This document shows positions 1 to 10,669 of a stretch of 64,000 bases of DNA, in pieces. The notes beneath the pieces were generated by a model that was given only the letters and a program-made list of their open reading frames with translations, searched no databases and was not told the origin of the DNA. Each line of letters opens with the position of its first letter. The first letter of the stretch is position 1. Source of the DNA: Pteria penguin (Eukaryota; Mollusca; Bivalvia; Pterioida; Pteriidae); contig CM068590.1 of the NCBI GenBank assembly GCA_035048485.1, forward strand, positions 11,397,329 to 11,461,328, written 5' to 3'. The position numbers and the translations under genes are program-made.

Positions 1-57
1 ATTTGACGATAAATTTGCCGTATAATTGAATAAATAAATATATATTAAACATCTAGT

Positions 58-261
58 AGGCGTGATACAGTGGTAACGGAGTCTGTTATAGTTCAGAAGG
101 TCTTGGGCTCGATCCCCAACGATGTCCTGTTTTTCAGATGAGACAGTAAATACCAAGATCTCGTGCCGTGAAAGGCGTTGTATGCTGGAGATCCATTGCT
201 GCTTTGGGTGGATTCGTTGCAAAGGTCAAAATAAATATGTCTTTTATCAAGCAGATGCCGT
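58..261 (+). repeat. tRNA-derived SINE, family A (diverged copy)
   Basis: tRNA-like head with box A (tggtaacgga region) and box B (gggctcgatcc) followed by the body shared with other family-A copies: a CTGTCTCATC-like stretch (here in reverse sense), GGGTGGATTCGTTGCAAAGGTC and AGCAGATGCCGT. Degenerate relative to the copies at 1422 and 35946. Confidence 0.7.
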
Positions 262-960
262 TAAAAAGTGTCCCCTTTAAAAACTGACCCGTGGGTCAGT
301 TTGCAATTGTTTAAGAGTCGACTTTAAATGTTATAAATTGGCTCGGTCCGTTTAAATACCCCACCAACGCCTGAAAATGTGACCCTCGTTGAAAATTGAC
401 CCGCAGGATTGGGTCATATTTTAACGTTAAAACTTACTCTTGAGTATAATGCTCCTTTGTACTACTAAAATGCAATTCATACTGTGTACTTCCTCTTTAA
501 AAGGGCTCAGTTAAAGAGTAGTCTAATTTTTGCGTTGGACAATGGCATCATTCATCTGTAGTTATGCAAATTTCGATCTCCTTGGACGTGTTGTCTATGA
601 AAACTATATCTTTATAAGGGGTCGTCCCATGCACTTTTTTTACTTTAAAAGGTGTCAATTTTCCACATAAAGTATCCAGTATCTCTATAACACATTCTGT
701 TTAAGCTTTAATTTTTTTTTTTTTTTTTTGGCACACCAGTTTAGTTTTCCTTTCTTAAAATTGAAAGTTACATCTAAACTGGTCGTTGTGCATTTTGTTT
801 TTATTATACTTTATTTTCAGCGCGTTTGAAAAATGCTACGTAACAATGACATAAATGTGCTACAAAGGCATTGGAAATATTGGTCGACACGTCCACTTGT
901 TTATTTATATCAAAACAAAAATAAATTTACGCATGCGTAGTCATTAAAGCTTAGACATAA
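262..960. other. Intergenic or intronic DNA, no gene seen
   Basis: AT-rich. Contains two short GTGGGTCAGTTT / TTGACCCGCAGG-like inverted motifs (280-420) and a poly-T run (711-729). No coding exon recognised. Confidence 0.5.
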
Positions 961-964
961 ATAC

Positions 965-1130
965 AAAGACTTAATATGGCGACTTACTTCCGGACGTACG
1001 CCCTTGCATGAAACGGACTTGGGCCGGGCATAAAAGTGGCCGAAAGCATTGGATTAAGCTTCGTCTTAGGCCTAAAGTTACATGTGTGCGTCCTTTGATG
1101 AAACGACGTCCTGCTAATTACTTTTTGAGC
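965..1130. repeat. Short GC-richer repeat-like segment
   Basis: Contains CGTACGCCCTTGCATGAAACGG and later TTTGATGAAACGACG, resembling the ATGAAACG ends of the inverted-repeat element at 61545-62370. The 97-codon minus-strand frame through it has no domain and is probably not a gene. Confidence 0.3.
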
Positions 1131-1421
1131 CGCCATATGTAGGAGATATGTCGCTTTTAAGAACCCTGGAGCAATTCCCACTAGAACCTTCACAGTGTTT
1201 ACGTCATTAAAGTAGAAAATGTTGCCTGTTGAGCTTTTAAAGCGCTGAACTTTTTTATTAAAATTGCTTAAACACACATTTAAGACACTTTCAAAAACCT
1301 TGATAACTGTTAGTTTGCAACATAATCATGGAATACTGAGGGATCTCTTGTAATTGAATGTTCAAATAATTCAAAAGATAAACGGAAAGACATTGCAATG
1401 TGAACATCAGTCCCGTGTAGA

Positions 1422-1687
1422 TTGATTGACTTTGTTTAACGCACACCACGAATATTTCACGTATATGGTGACGGCATCTGCCCGATGCAGGGCATACAAA
1501 TTTTGACCTTTGCTACGGACCCACCCGAAGCAGTGAGGGATCTTTAACGTGCCATGCATATGACCACGGGGCCACGGTTTTTACTGTCTCATCCGAAAGA
1601 CAGGACACCGGCATGACCAGAGCGGGACTCGAGCCCCGGTCTCCCGATCAGGAGACAAGCGCAATACACTAGACCACGCCGGCTTCT
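1422..1687 (-). repeat. tRNA-derived SINE, family A, with 12-bp target duplication
   Basis: 266 bp. Reverse strand begins with the tRNA-like head (AAGCCGGCGTGGTCTAGTG, box B GGGGCTCGAGTCC), then the body with GGATGAGACAGTAAA, GATCCCTCACTGCTTCGGGT and a tail ending in ATTGATTGA-like sequence. Flanked by identical 12-mers GTCCCGTGTAGA at 1410-1421 and 1688-1699, the target-site duplication of target-primed reverse transcription. Confidence 0.93.
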
Positions 1688-1699
1688 GTCCCGTGTAGA

Positions 1700-2540
1700 A
1701 ACAAACAACTACATCATCATATTCAAATTTACACTTCTTTTAACACATTTTAAGACGACTGAAAGGCTAAATCATCTTCTTTTTTTTATTTTTTTGTTCT
1801 TTCAGCTCTGACCTCAATTGTCCATACAGTCTAGCTGTCTTTGGAGACAACGTTACTTGTTCATTTCTAATATCCTCCAGTTGTCTCTTTCACTATTGTT
1901 TAAATTCTTTCTAGCGGACCGTTTCAATAATGAGTCATTTTCCTTTTGCTTAGACTACAGGAATTATCGAAACTTATCGGTCACTCACGCTATCTGCTTG
2001 TGTTTGTAATCTACAGGGTAATTCAAAATTGTTGATTTCACATATAAATATCTTTGCGCAAATTGGGACCAATTCCAGACTCATCTTATGATATAGCGTA
2101 ATTCACTACTCAGATTAACACTTAAAATAGTTAAATTTATCATATGGCATTGTAGGGTTACTTAATGTTAATATATTATCATAGGTCTAGCTGAAAATCT
2201 AATGAGAGCTAATAAAGAATAAAAATCCATTATTTCAGGGTCTACATACCACGAGTTGTAATAATAATAAATATATAAAAACGTACCCTGTCAAGTACTT
2301 TTCATACAGTAATTGACAATAATATGATGCCAGCATACGAAAAAATTATTTCGATGGACGCCAAAGTATCTTCGCTTCAGCATCTAAATTTTTATTGCAA
2401 ATATCCAACGCTCTCGCCTTTGATTTGTGGAAATAGATGGTATTACAGAGCTTAAGACAAAAATATACAGTTTATAATAGTATGAAAAATTCAAAACAAA
2501 AAAACAAACAAACAAACAAACAAAAAACCCCTAATATTGG
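1700..2540. other. Non-coding AT-rich stretch
   Basis: No exon, RNA gene or clear repeat recognised apart from poly-T near 1780 and an AAAC-type simple repeat at 2498-2525. Confidence 0.5.
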
Positions 2541-2640
2541 ATAATAGCGCAGTGAAGATACCGAGTTTGAACGGTCATTTGATATGACAATAATCAAATC
2601 AATTGGTGTGGTTAACCGGTTTATGTAAAGTGTTGTTTCC
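2540..2640 (+). repeat. Interspersed repeat R1, short copy
   Basis: Shares the order GATACCGA, ACGGTCATT, CAATTGGTGTGGTTAACCGG with copies at 10670, 13570, 23400 and 57600 and inverted at 8500. Confidence 0.6.
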
Positions 2641-2904
2641 ATTTACGTCTATTCCAATTCAATAAATGTTTCAACTAAACTGCTTTTTGGATAAATTGAG
2701 AATATGGTTACTGAATTAATCCAAGATTATCTGCCTTTCTCCCATTTTTGAAATCGGTGGTTTGAGGGGGAGGGGGTGTTCAGAGAGACTTTGTTTATCA
2801 AAAGGCGGATGTCCAAGCCTCTGGTGACAAATAAAGTTTATACGGCGAATTTGCAACCTTTAATCCAATAATCTGCATAGGACATATATATATTTACTAC
2901 TTAC

Positions 2905-3003
2905 GTCGTCCGTAGCATTGACATCGGCTTGAGTGTCCAACAATAGCCGTATTACATCAATATTGTGTTGGTAACAACCAACATGAAGTGGCGTTTGACA
3001 ACA
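2905..3003 (-). CDS. Ankyrin gene exon 3, one 33-residue repeat
   Basis: 99-nt phase 0/0 exon. Acceptor TTTTAG ends at 3004; donor GTAAGT at 2904-2899. The translation begins CCQTPLHVGCYQHNIDVIRL and ends ADVNATDD. It matches exon 2 in length, phase and position within the repeat, as expected from tandem exon duplication. Confidence 0.88.
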
Positions 3004-4730
3004 CTAAAATTAAAGAAAAAATAGTGGTTTATGGCATACATTCAGCGCAAGATCATTGCAATTTTTCGACGTGTTGAACGATGATAACTAACAACACGTG
3101 AAAGTTGACAAGTACAATTTTCTTTTTTCCATTTAGACACCAAAAAGGCAAACTGAGAGAGAATCAAACACTCTATAGAACAAAATATATTCTGTGGAAG
3201 CCTATATGTCCGAATTCCTGACAGCTAAATTTTGTAATTATAATAATATAAAAATAATTTATCTCTTGTTCAAATAATGCTTTGTCTTCTTTCAACGTAT
3301 GTTTTCTACTGCAATTGAATCGTATAACCTCTCAGGCCATCTTTCGTTCTTTGAAAAAATCGAAAGTTTATGGATTATTCATTTTGTATTATTTAAAATG
3401 GTTGTGGGTTTTTACTTAATATTAAAAATCGGAAACATAACAATGTCTAATAAATTCTAGAACCGCCAACCGTCACAGTAGACTTCAGGCTTTACTGTCT
3501 CATACGAAAGTCGCACTCGGGACCTCTCGGTCAAGAACCAAGCACCTAATCCACTGATCCACACCTGGTTGTGAGAATGATTCAAGAGGATGGGCAAAGA
3601 GAGAAATTGAAATTATAGGCACTCTATCAAAATAAATCAAATTCGTTGTATTTCATATGAAACCTTACAAAATACTTTATTGCCATGTTTTATTTCATGC
3701 AATGAATCTCTTGTGATAAAAGAATATTCCTTTCCCCAGGAGTACTTTTCATTTCACCAAAACAGAAAAATTTGGATAATAGCACGAGTATATGTAAAAT
3801 ATGAAAGTAACTGGTGTCACATGACAATGGCACTAATAAGAATGTACCACAGTGGAGATGAATGGACCCCTAAAATTCAGAGGTAAGGTCTGGTACCCAA
3901 GAGTAGTGAGCGCTTCCTGTTTGGATAGCCAAAACCGCCGTGAATCCCTTTACATACAGACGCACGGAATATAATTCGTTTGAAAGTTTAGTGAAAGAAA
4001 AGTTTTTAGATTAAACTCCTGGAAATCTTACTGAAGTTATCGTTAAACACAAACCTGTGGTTAAAACGTTTAGTATTAACACAAATACATGAGAGTGAAA
4101 TCTACCTACTTTGTATTACTTTTTAAACTGCATAGATAACAAATCTTACTGTGTAAATGTACTAAGTGTTCTAATTTTTATTACAAATCTTACTCTGTTA
4201 ATTCTTATGTAGAATATAGTGTTTCATTAGGTCCTATGTCAAACATAGTCTTATTTTTGCATACCACAAATGATGTTTATCTACATTGCATAAAATTAGG
4301 TCCTCAATATAATGCTGCACACAACGTTCTTTGTTTTGGTATCAGAAATTAAAATCTGACCTTTATTAAACAGCGTATTTTAGAAGAGGTATTACTTAAT
4401 TGTGAATAATAAAATTCGGAGAGAACAGTTGGAATATCCGCAGTGCTCAACGGTCAATAAAATTCACCCAATCTAGTCATTTTATTGTTCGGCATTTTTC
4501 ACAATTATTCATTTGAAATTAAAAGATTAAAAGACTTTACTCAATTATCTGAAATGCTTTCAAAAATAAAACTAAACCTAATTTATTTTCATGTTGTAGA
4601 CCACGTGAACACTGCGAAATCTTATTTTAAATCTAAGTGCACTGAAACTGATGCCTTAAATCAATTAAATTCATTCTGAACCATAAGTATGCGTGTGTGT
4701 GCAGGTGTGTTTGAGTATGTGTTAGAGTGT

Positions 4731-4768
<38 letters not shown>

Positions 4769-7655
4769 TTGGAAGAAAAATTTGCAAACAAATTACCGAT
4801 ATTCCACTGAGTACCAACTGTGTCCTGCTTATCGGTTTACACAGGAAAGAGGCAATGGGTTCTTCAGTTCATTATCACATACATATGATTTACTTTTAAT
4901 TGATATCTATTGATATGACCTTAACATTATCTATCCAAGTGACACAGAAGATAAGGAAATCTCAGAAAGCAAGAATCTGATTACTTCGCATATTCACACC
5001 CTGTTATATTACGACATTTATGACGATTATAGATTTCAGCATTTTGGTTTCAACACTGCTCTTCAGATATTTATATAATTTGAGAATTCCAATCATTTGG
5101 CTACCCAGCATCACTGAAGAGACATAAGTTGTCGAAATGCGCATATGGTGCACTAAATTAAAAGGTATGTATATTCTATATTAATTATAACCACTAGGCC
5201 GGTGTCACTGCTGGTGGACTGATAGTTCCCGAGGGCATCATAAGTCTAGTTTTCAGTGCTTTTGTACTGACATGAAATATATACTTCAAATTTTCAGTCA
5301 TCAAATTAAGTAAATTACTCTAAAACTAAGGAGTATCTCCCTCATGCATAGTTCTGTCCTTAGATAGATTCTTTGGTTCACTTTTCGGTCATTTTGGTTT
5401 CAACACTGCTCTTCAAATATTTATATAATTTGAGAATTCCAAACATTTGGCCACGAGCATCACTGAAGAGACATAAGTTGTCGAAATGCGCATATGGTGC
5501 ACTAAATTAAAAGTTATATATGTTCTATATTTATTAGAACCTTTCCTTCCGTAATGTGTAATAATCTCATAATACCCGATCTATGTCGACTCTGTTTATC
5601 GTGCCTGTCGACTCTATATTGGTATTCTGACATACCAATGCAACAGATTACGATATTTTTTTAAAATTTAAATGCGGATCAAGCGGAGCTGGCCGTGATA
5701 CTTGGTTTACGTCAGTGGGACCCCTCTTTTTCACGTTGTGAAAAAAAACAAATAAGAATTTACCTTACAGAAGCCAGCTTGTTTCGTATAAAACATAAAA
5801 TGACAGAGGAATGATGATATTAATAATTGAAAAATATGCATCCATATAGTGCAATGATTTCTATTCAATGATGATTGTACTATTCAATTGAAATTTTGGT
5901 GGAATTTATGTGTTAATTACTTACTTTGCCCTTTGCATTGACGTCGGCTTTAGCATCCAGGAGAAGCTGTATTATATCAATCCTCCCATACTGAATGGCG
6001 ACATGGAGCGGAGAGTTATTGTCCTTCAATAAAAAAAAATTGATTAATTACATTTTAATAAAATGTTCAATGATATTATTTAATTATGATGGTGAAATAT
6101 GCATGTCTGAAAGAATCTTATTGTGCCAACGTGAAGAAAATTCGGAATGCCAAATATTTTACTTTCTGCAAGTTTTTATTCATATATTTATGTTTACACA
6201 ACCTGTAAGACAGTTTTGCCTGTCAATTATTGATACATGAAGTTTCACTGACATGGTTAAAAAGTATTAGTTTTATGATTCTGTTGTTTGAAATTTGTAT
6301 CCCATTTTGATTGAGGATCAAATGTGAGGATAACGTCAAAATGCTGCAAAATAACACATTACCATTTGTATAATTACCATTCAGTCTACCATAACTGATA
6401 TTACTGAAACTCTTTGCACCTTCTCCAGAAAACAGGTATATAGGCTAAAAGAGATGTCATTTATCAAAATTTCTTAACGAAATTGTTGATACGAGAAGAT
6501 CGCAGAATTAAAATCCTAAGGTTCTCTTTCTTCTGAGTAATGCATAAGTATGTGGGGTTAAGAAAGATCACCGTCGGTTCGAAAACCAGTTGAGGTAGAA
6601 ACCAAATAATTTAAGTCGATACCCAAACAGTGAACGAAACATATCCAAAAATCAAATGGTATGTTTTTTATGAAAGACCAACTACACGTTAATTTTTATT
6701 CCATGTCCTTCTTCAGACTGACTTACTGCTCGGGAGGATTAGCAGTCATAATTTCAACACAATGCCTATTGTGTATATTTACCTGGTCTATATTTCACTC
6801 ACTTAGGGCGACTGGCAAACAATTACTCACACAGAGCTACGAAATCGAACGCAAGAAATCGTCACTAAGGAAATGTCATGGTGAATAAATAGATATTAAT
6901 AGAAATTATGAGATTCCCCTTTCCAGGATCTTATAGATATGAAATTCCGTAACACAAATATACATTGACGTCCTTTCACCGATCTGAAAAATTACCTTTT
7001 CTCCCGAACGCAGGCGGTTTCAATGAAAAATTCGCAAAATTGTTACTCACGGGAGACGCTAACTCCTTCCTAAGCCTGGCCTCAACCTATTAGGGATTCT
7101 TAATTGTTCTTGCTGGTACCATTACCACTGATTTTGCAGTGTTTTAGACTTTGAATACAGGCCAAGAAGTGGTACTCTTTTAATTTTTGCACAGAACATA
7201 GGTCATAAGAAAAACCTGAACAGGTACTTTGGACATTACTCATAAGATATATTGATAGCTAGATAGACATTTAGCTTGTTTTAGCATTCATCTAGGACCA
7301 TCAATGTCCCGGTCTAGGTATCATACTTTTTGCAAATATTTGGGTTTTTAAGGTCACACCACACTATGCAAATAACCCCCCCCCCAAAAAAAAAGATATA
7401 TAAAATTAATTAATTAATAACATTGAGAACAACGTCCTTTGATATTATAACACTAACTTCAAATATAGTAAAATCAAGGTCAAGGTCAAAACATTAATGA
7501 TTTTCATCATGTTTTCGAAATAAGAAATAAAAAACATCAGTTTTACTCACAAAGTCACTGCTCCGTTCATTAATCCTTATCCCAGTCTGCAGCAATTGTT
7601 TCAAATCCTTCACATCGTCTCTAATTATTGCATCAAACAACTCTGCAGATGTCAT
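2905..7655 (-). CDS. Ankyrin-repeat protein gene, first three coding exons (3' part beyond left edge)
   Basis: Three exons read on the minus strand: 7655-7551, 6023-5925 and 3003-2905. Exon 1 starts MTSAELFDAI, has 35 codons and ends at a GTGAGT donor. Exons 2 and 3 have 33 codons each, are flanked by AG acceptors (T-rich tract before exon 2, TTTTAG before exon 3) and GTAAGT donors, and are all phase 0. Exon 2 carries SPLHVAIQYG...LLLDAKADVNA and exon 3 TPLHVGCYQH...LLLDTQADVNA, both classic ankyrin repeats (TPLH turn, two helices, loop ending in DVNA). Joined, they keep one open frame. An AG directly precedes the ATG, so a further 5' UTR exon upstream is possible. Exon 3 ends at a donor, so more exons must lie left of the window or go unseen in 1-2900. 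Ankyrin repeats mediate protein binding; the specific role is unknown. Confidence 0.85.
3485..3570 (-). repeat. Fragment of SINE family A (tRNA head)
   Basis: Holds TTTACTGTCTCATACGAAAG and the reversed tRNA-like head ending CCACTGATCCACACCTGGTT. Body truncated. Confidence 0.65.
3571..5033. other. Intron 2 sequence of the ankyrin gene, no exon seen
   Basis: AT-rich. The segment 3811-3850 (CTGGTGTCACATGACAATGG onward) is nearly repeated at 41040-41079. A (GT)n microsatellite lies at 4727-4765. No ankyrin signature on either strand. Confidence 0.5.
4727..4765. repeat. (TG)n microsatellite
   Basis: About 20 uninterrupted TG dinucleotides within a TG-rich stretch starting near 4688. Confidence 0.9.
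5108..5151 (+). ncRNA. Hammerhead ribozyme, type I, copy 1
   Basis: Stem I strands GCATCA (5108-5113) and TGGTGC (5146-5151) pair over 6 bp including one G-U. Core CTGAAGA (5114-5120) matches CUGANGA, with A at the variable position 7. Stem II GACA/TGTC (5121-5124, 5130-5133) with loop TAAGT. Then GAAA (5134-5137). Stem III is the palindrome ATGCGCAT (5137-5144) with no loop. Predicted cleavage is after A5145. Confidence 0.85.
5457..5500 (+). ncRNA. Hammerhead ribozyme, type I, copy 2
   Basis: Same 44-nt sequence as copy 1: stem I GCATCA/TGGTGC, core CTGAAGA, stem II GACA-TAAGT-TGTC, GAAA, palindromic stem III, predicted cleavage after A5494. Cleavage at both sites would release a 349-nt RNA (5146-5494). 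Confidence 0.85.
5925..6023 (-). CDS. Ankyrin gene exon 2, one 33-residue repeat
   Basis: 99-nt phase 0/0 exon. Acceptor: a run of nine T then ATTGAAG just before 6023. Donor: GTAAGT at 5924-5919. The translation begins DNNSPLHVAIQYGRIDIIQL and ends ADVNAKGK, matching the ankyrin consensus from the loop through both helices. Confidence 0.88.
6030..7540. other. Intron 1 of the ankyrin gene
   Basis: AT-rich. A short stretch 7000-7100 (ACGGGAGACGCTAACTCCTT) loosely resembles 19960-19990. No exon seen on either strand. Confidence 0.6.
7551..7655 (-). CDS. Ankyrin gene exon 1 (start codon, N-terminal cap)
   Basis: ATG at 7655-7653, then 35 codons ending SSDF directly before a GTGAGT donor at 7550-7545. 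The segment AELFDAIIRDDVKDLKQLL looks like an ankyrin N-cap helix pair. The base pair before the ATG is AG with a weak pyrimidine tract, compatible with a 3' splice site and a non-coding leader exon upstream. A (CT)n microsatellite lies about 40 bp further upstream in transcript orientation. Confidence 0.8.
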
Positions 7656-7691
7656 CTAAACACAGTTATAACATAAAATAATAATAATAAT

Positions 7692-7693
<2 letters not shown>

Positions 7694-7729
<36 letters not shown>
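7694..7729. repeat. (CT)n microsatellite
   Basis: Eighteen or so uninterrupted CT dinucleotides. Confidence 0.9.
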
Positions 7730-7733
<4 letters not shown>

Positions 7734-8099
7734 TGCTTTTAAAAAGAGAGATGCACTCTAATGCAAACACACAAGAAGATGCATTCTGACCAGATTAATA
7801 AAGTAAATATGAAGCATGTAAATACTCGAATACAAACTGCAAATTTTATATTGTGTGAAAAGGCGCGATAAGGGTGCCCGTCAACTTAAACAATATGGCG
7901 GATTTCTAGAACACGTCGGCTCAACTCTACTGGAATCTCTAATGGATTACAACGATTTGTCACTACAACAACATTTTAGTTTGATTAACATGTACACATA
8001 TCAGAAGATAGTTCAAACATAGATTATGAGTGGGATGATGTGTGTTCAGACAGGTAGATAGTATTATAGATGTGCAGGTCGACACAAATGTCATGGGCA

Positions 8100-8610
8100 T
8101 ATGGTTGTTGTTCTTTAAACTATATGTCTTCTATTTGGCCCCTCTACAGCCTTATGCAGACTTTTACTTGAACGTTGCACGCTGACTAACAGGGCGATGG
8201 GGATTATATGACGGGCCTTGTCCAAACCTCTTTCGGAGGAGACATGGTCCTGAACCTCGTCCCCTCTGACTGTTAGTCGGGACTCCTACAGATCTAGGAT
8301 CTTAGCTCGCTTTCAGACTGGCAGAGCACGGTTTATCATGTTGATGTCGCATATATTTTATATCATTATGTGTTTTACAATACCTTACGTGTTTATATTT
8401 TTATGACCTCTCAATATGCGATATCTGTTGACCCTTGTTCTTTACAGGGAGGATTATTTATACATTTTTAAATGTACGTCCTTTGATTGTTCTGCTGTTA
8501 CGGTGAGTGGGAAGGTGGGCCTGTAAACCGGTTAACCACACCATTTGTTTGGCTTTTGTCAAATTAAATGACCGTCCTAAGTCGGTATCGTAATTGCACT
8601 ACAATCAAAT
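8100..8610 (-). repeat. Interspersed repeat R1, reverse copy
   Basis: Contains in reverse the R1 landmarks: GTAAACCGGTTAACCACACC (8524-8543), TGACCGTCCTAAGTCGGTATCG, and upstream the TCGTCCCCTCTGACTGTTAGTCGG block also seen near 11100 and 34500. Confidence 0.65.
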
Positions 8611-9330
8611 ATTTTTGTAATGTGTTATATGTACTAGTACATTATTTATATTCAAGTATTGTATAGCTCCATGGTGACTTCTGCCACATAACTGAGCCAG
8701 TAACTCCTCTTTTTTCTTTTAAATGAATGCAATTGTTTTAACTCAATCATACCATTATCGAATTCACATGCAGAATTCAGCGGATAACAAGCTGCATTAG
8801 AATACGTTTAAGATGCTTGTATTCACAGTTTGTTTTCAAATTTTCAGAGGAAGAAGAAATGCCCAATTTGTGACTAGTAAATCAGCTATTAAATGCCGTA
8901 ATTTGGAATATTACTTAATTGCATGAACGCGTGAACGTTGACTAGTAATCAGCTATTTATATAGCAGGTCCATTTATACCAACCTATTCATAACACGATA
9001 GATAAAGGAAATCGGAATAGGGCGGTAAAGTGGTGTTTTTATAATTATCTGTGGCTACCATGTATATTATTTCCCAAATGATTTAAAATACCCACATACT
9101 TACGTTTTAATTTGTCAAAACTTTCCTTTAACAAATTTTCCAGTGTTTATTTCTAATACAGATCAACGTCTATAATATTACAGATCAGATAAAACATTTT
9201 ATGAACGTACAATTTATGATAGGTTGAAGTAATCTAGGATTTTACCCTTTTCAATAATGGCCGAAAAGAAGATGGAGGAGAAATAAAATAAAATATACGG
9301 CCAGCTATATGAGTTTCCTTCCAATAATAA
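8611..9330. other. Non-coding AT-rich stretch
   Basis: No exon, RNA gene or named repeat recognised on either strand. Confidence 0.5.
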
Positions 9331-9334
9331 TTAC

Positions 9335-10080
9335 CACAGAAAAGGTCACAAGGTCAAAAATTTTGGTACCGACAGACAAGTTATGCCAAAAGGATTACAC
9401 ATGTTTATATGAAGCCCCCATCTCTTTTGGTTCAAAAATTATGGCTAAAGTTAAAGGTCAAATGTCTAGGTCAGGGTCATAGGGTCAAAACGTTTGGTAT
9501 CGATAGACAGGTCTTATCATGAGAAATAAATATGTTTAATATGAATGCCCAATCTCTCTTAGGTCAAAAGTTATGACTTAAGTAACCAATTTTCAAAAGT
9601 AGATCAAAGGTCAAAGTCACAAGGTAAAAAATGTTGATACCAACAGACAGGTCTTGCTACAAGGAATACACATGTATAATATGAAGACCCCAACTCTGGT
9701 TTCAAACGTTATGACTACGGTTAATATTTTTCAAAAGTAGGTCAAACGTCAAAGTCAAGGTAACAGGATAAACAAAAATTTGGTACCGACAGAAAGGTCT
9801 TGCCACAAGCAATACACATGTTAGTTTGAAGATCCCTTCTCATTTGGTTCAAAAGTTATGACCAAGATTAAAGTTTTCAAAAGTAGGTCAAACGTCAAGG
9901 TCACCGGGTTAAAGACTTTAATACAGACAGAAAGGTCTTGCCAGAAGAAATACACATGTGTATGAAGATGTGATTTTTTTTTTCAAAATATATTAGCAAA
10001 GGTTAAAGTTTTCTGGAAAGACAGACGGACGGAGAAAGACAGAGAAAGAAAGACAAACTTCGTTTCCTGGGGGGTATAAT
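9335..10080 (+). repeat. Tandem repeat of ~132-147 bp units, about five copies
   Basis: Each unit runs AGGTCAAA, TTTTGGTACCGACAGACAGG, TCTTGCCACAAG, ATACACATGT, ATGAAGACCC, GGTTCAAAAGTTATGAC. The landmark TTTGGTACC (or variant) falls near 9361, 9493, 9632, 9779 and 9917. Single diverged relatives are at 37960-38150 and 46500-46730. The right end is a GACAGACGGACGG-rich tail. Confidence 0.8.
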
Positions 10081-10669
10081 AATGCAATTTCAGTCCTGAA
10101 GACTATCAATACTTTCAATGTTTACAATGAAAATCTTAACTGACACATGAAAAGTTTATATGCTTTTATAAATTTTAGTCCTTTTCCTGGAAAACTATGG
10201 TACGAAAATAATAGAAAAATTGATGCAGAATTAATTTTATATTAGACAATAGAAAGTTGAATCAATTAAAAGTATGTTATTGTATGGTGAAATCGTTCCT
10301 TTTTTGTAATGATAGTATTAGGAAACCGGTTAATTTGTTTATTGATCCACGTGATATGAAAGGGACATGGACCATAAATACAGTCAGCATAACCTTATGT
10401 CATTTTCTGAAATAGCTCTATGTAAACAACAACAAAAGTATTGATTCCATCACATCATTAATGACATGGTAATGGATTAAACCAGTAAATAAAATGAAGA
10501 CACAAATTTCAGTATAAGGAAGACTCAAATGGTATAAACGTAAAGAGCATATGTGAATACCCTGCTTTCTAGGAACAGTTATCAATAAAGTCCAACCGAA
10601 AACGTAAGGAAGATGTCAAATACATAAGTAATAGGTATCAATTTATATAGCATCAAGTAGTGTAAGAGC

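Larger units (their letters stand above)
5040..5541 (+). mobile_element. Retrozyme-like tandem repeat with two hammerhead ribozymes
   Basis: A ~150-bp sequence occurs twice in direct orientation (5040-5192 and 5391-5541), starting CATTTTGGTTTCAACACTGC and ending after a TATATTCTATATTxATTAxAACC tail. Each copy holds a hammerhead. Ribozyme-to-ribozyme spacing is 349 bp, so the locus is about 1.4 monomers of a ~350-bp unit. Metazoan retrozymes are non-autonomous retroelements built from head-to-tail units with type I hammerheads and move through circular RNA; the layout here fits. No protein is encoded. It lies in intron 2 of the ankyrin gene, antisense to it. Confidence 0.75.

Noticed and set aside
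984..1277. 97-codon minus-strand frame
   Set aside because: No domain, no splice logic, overlaps repeat-like sequence.
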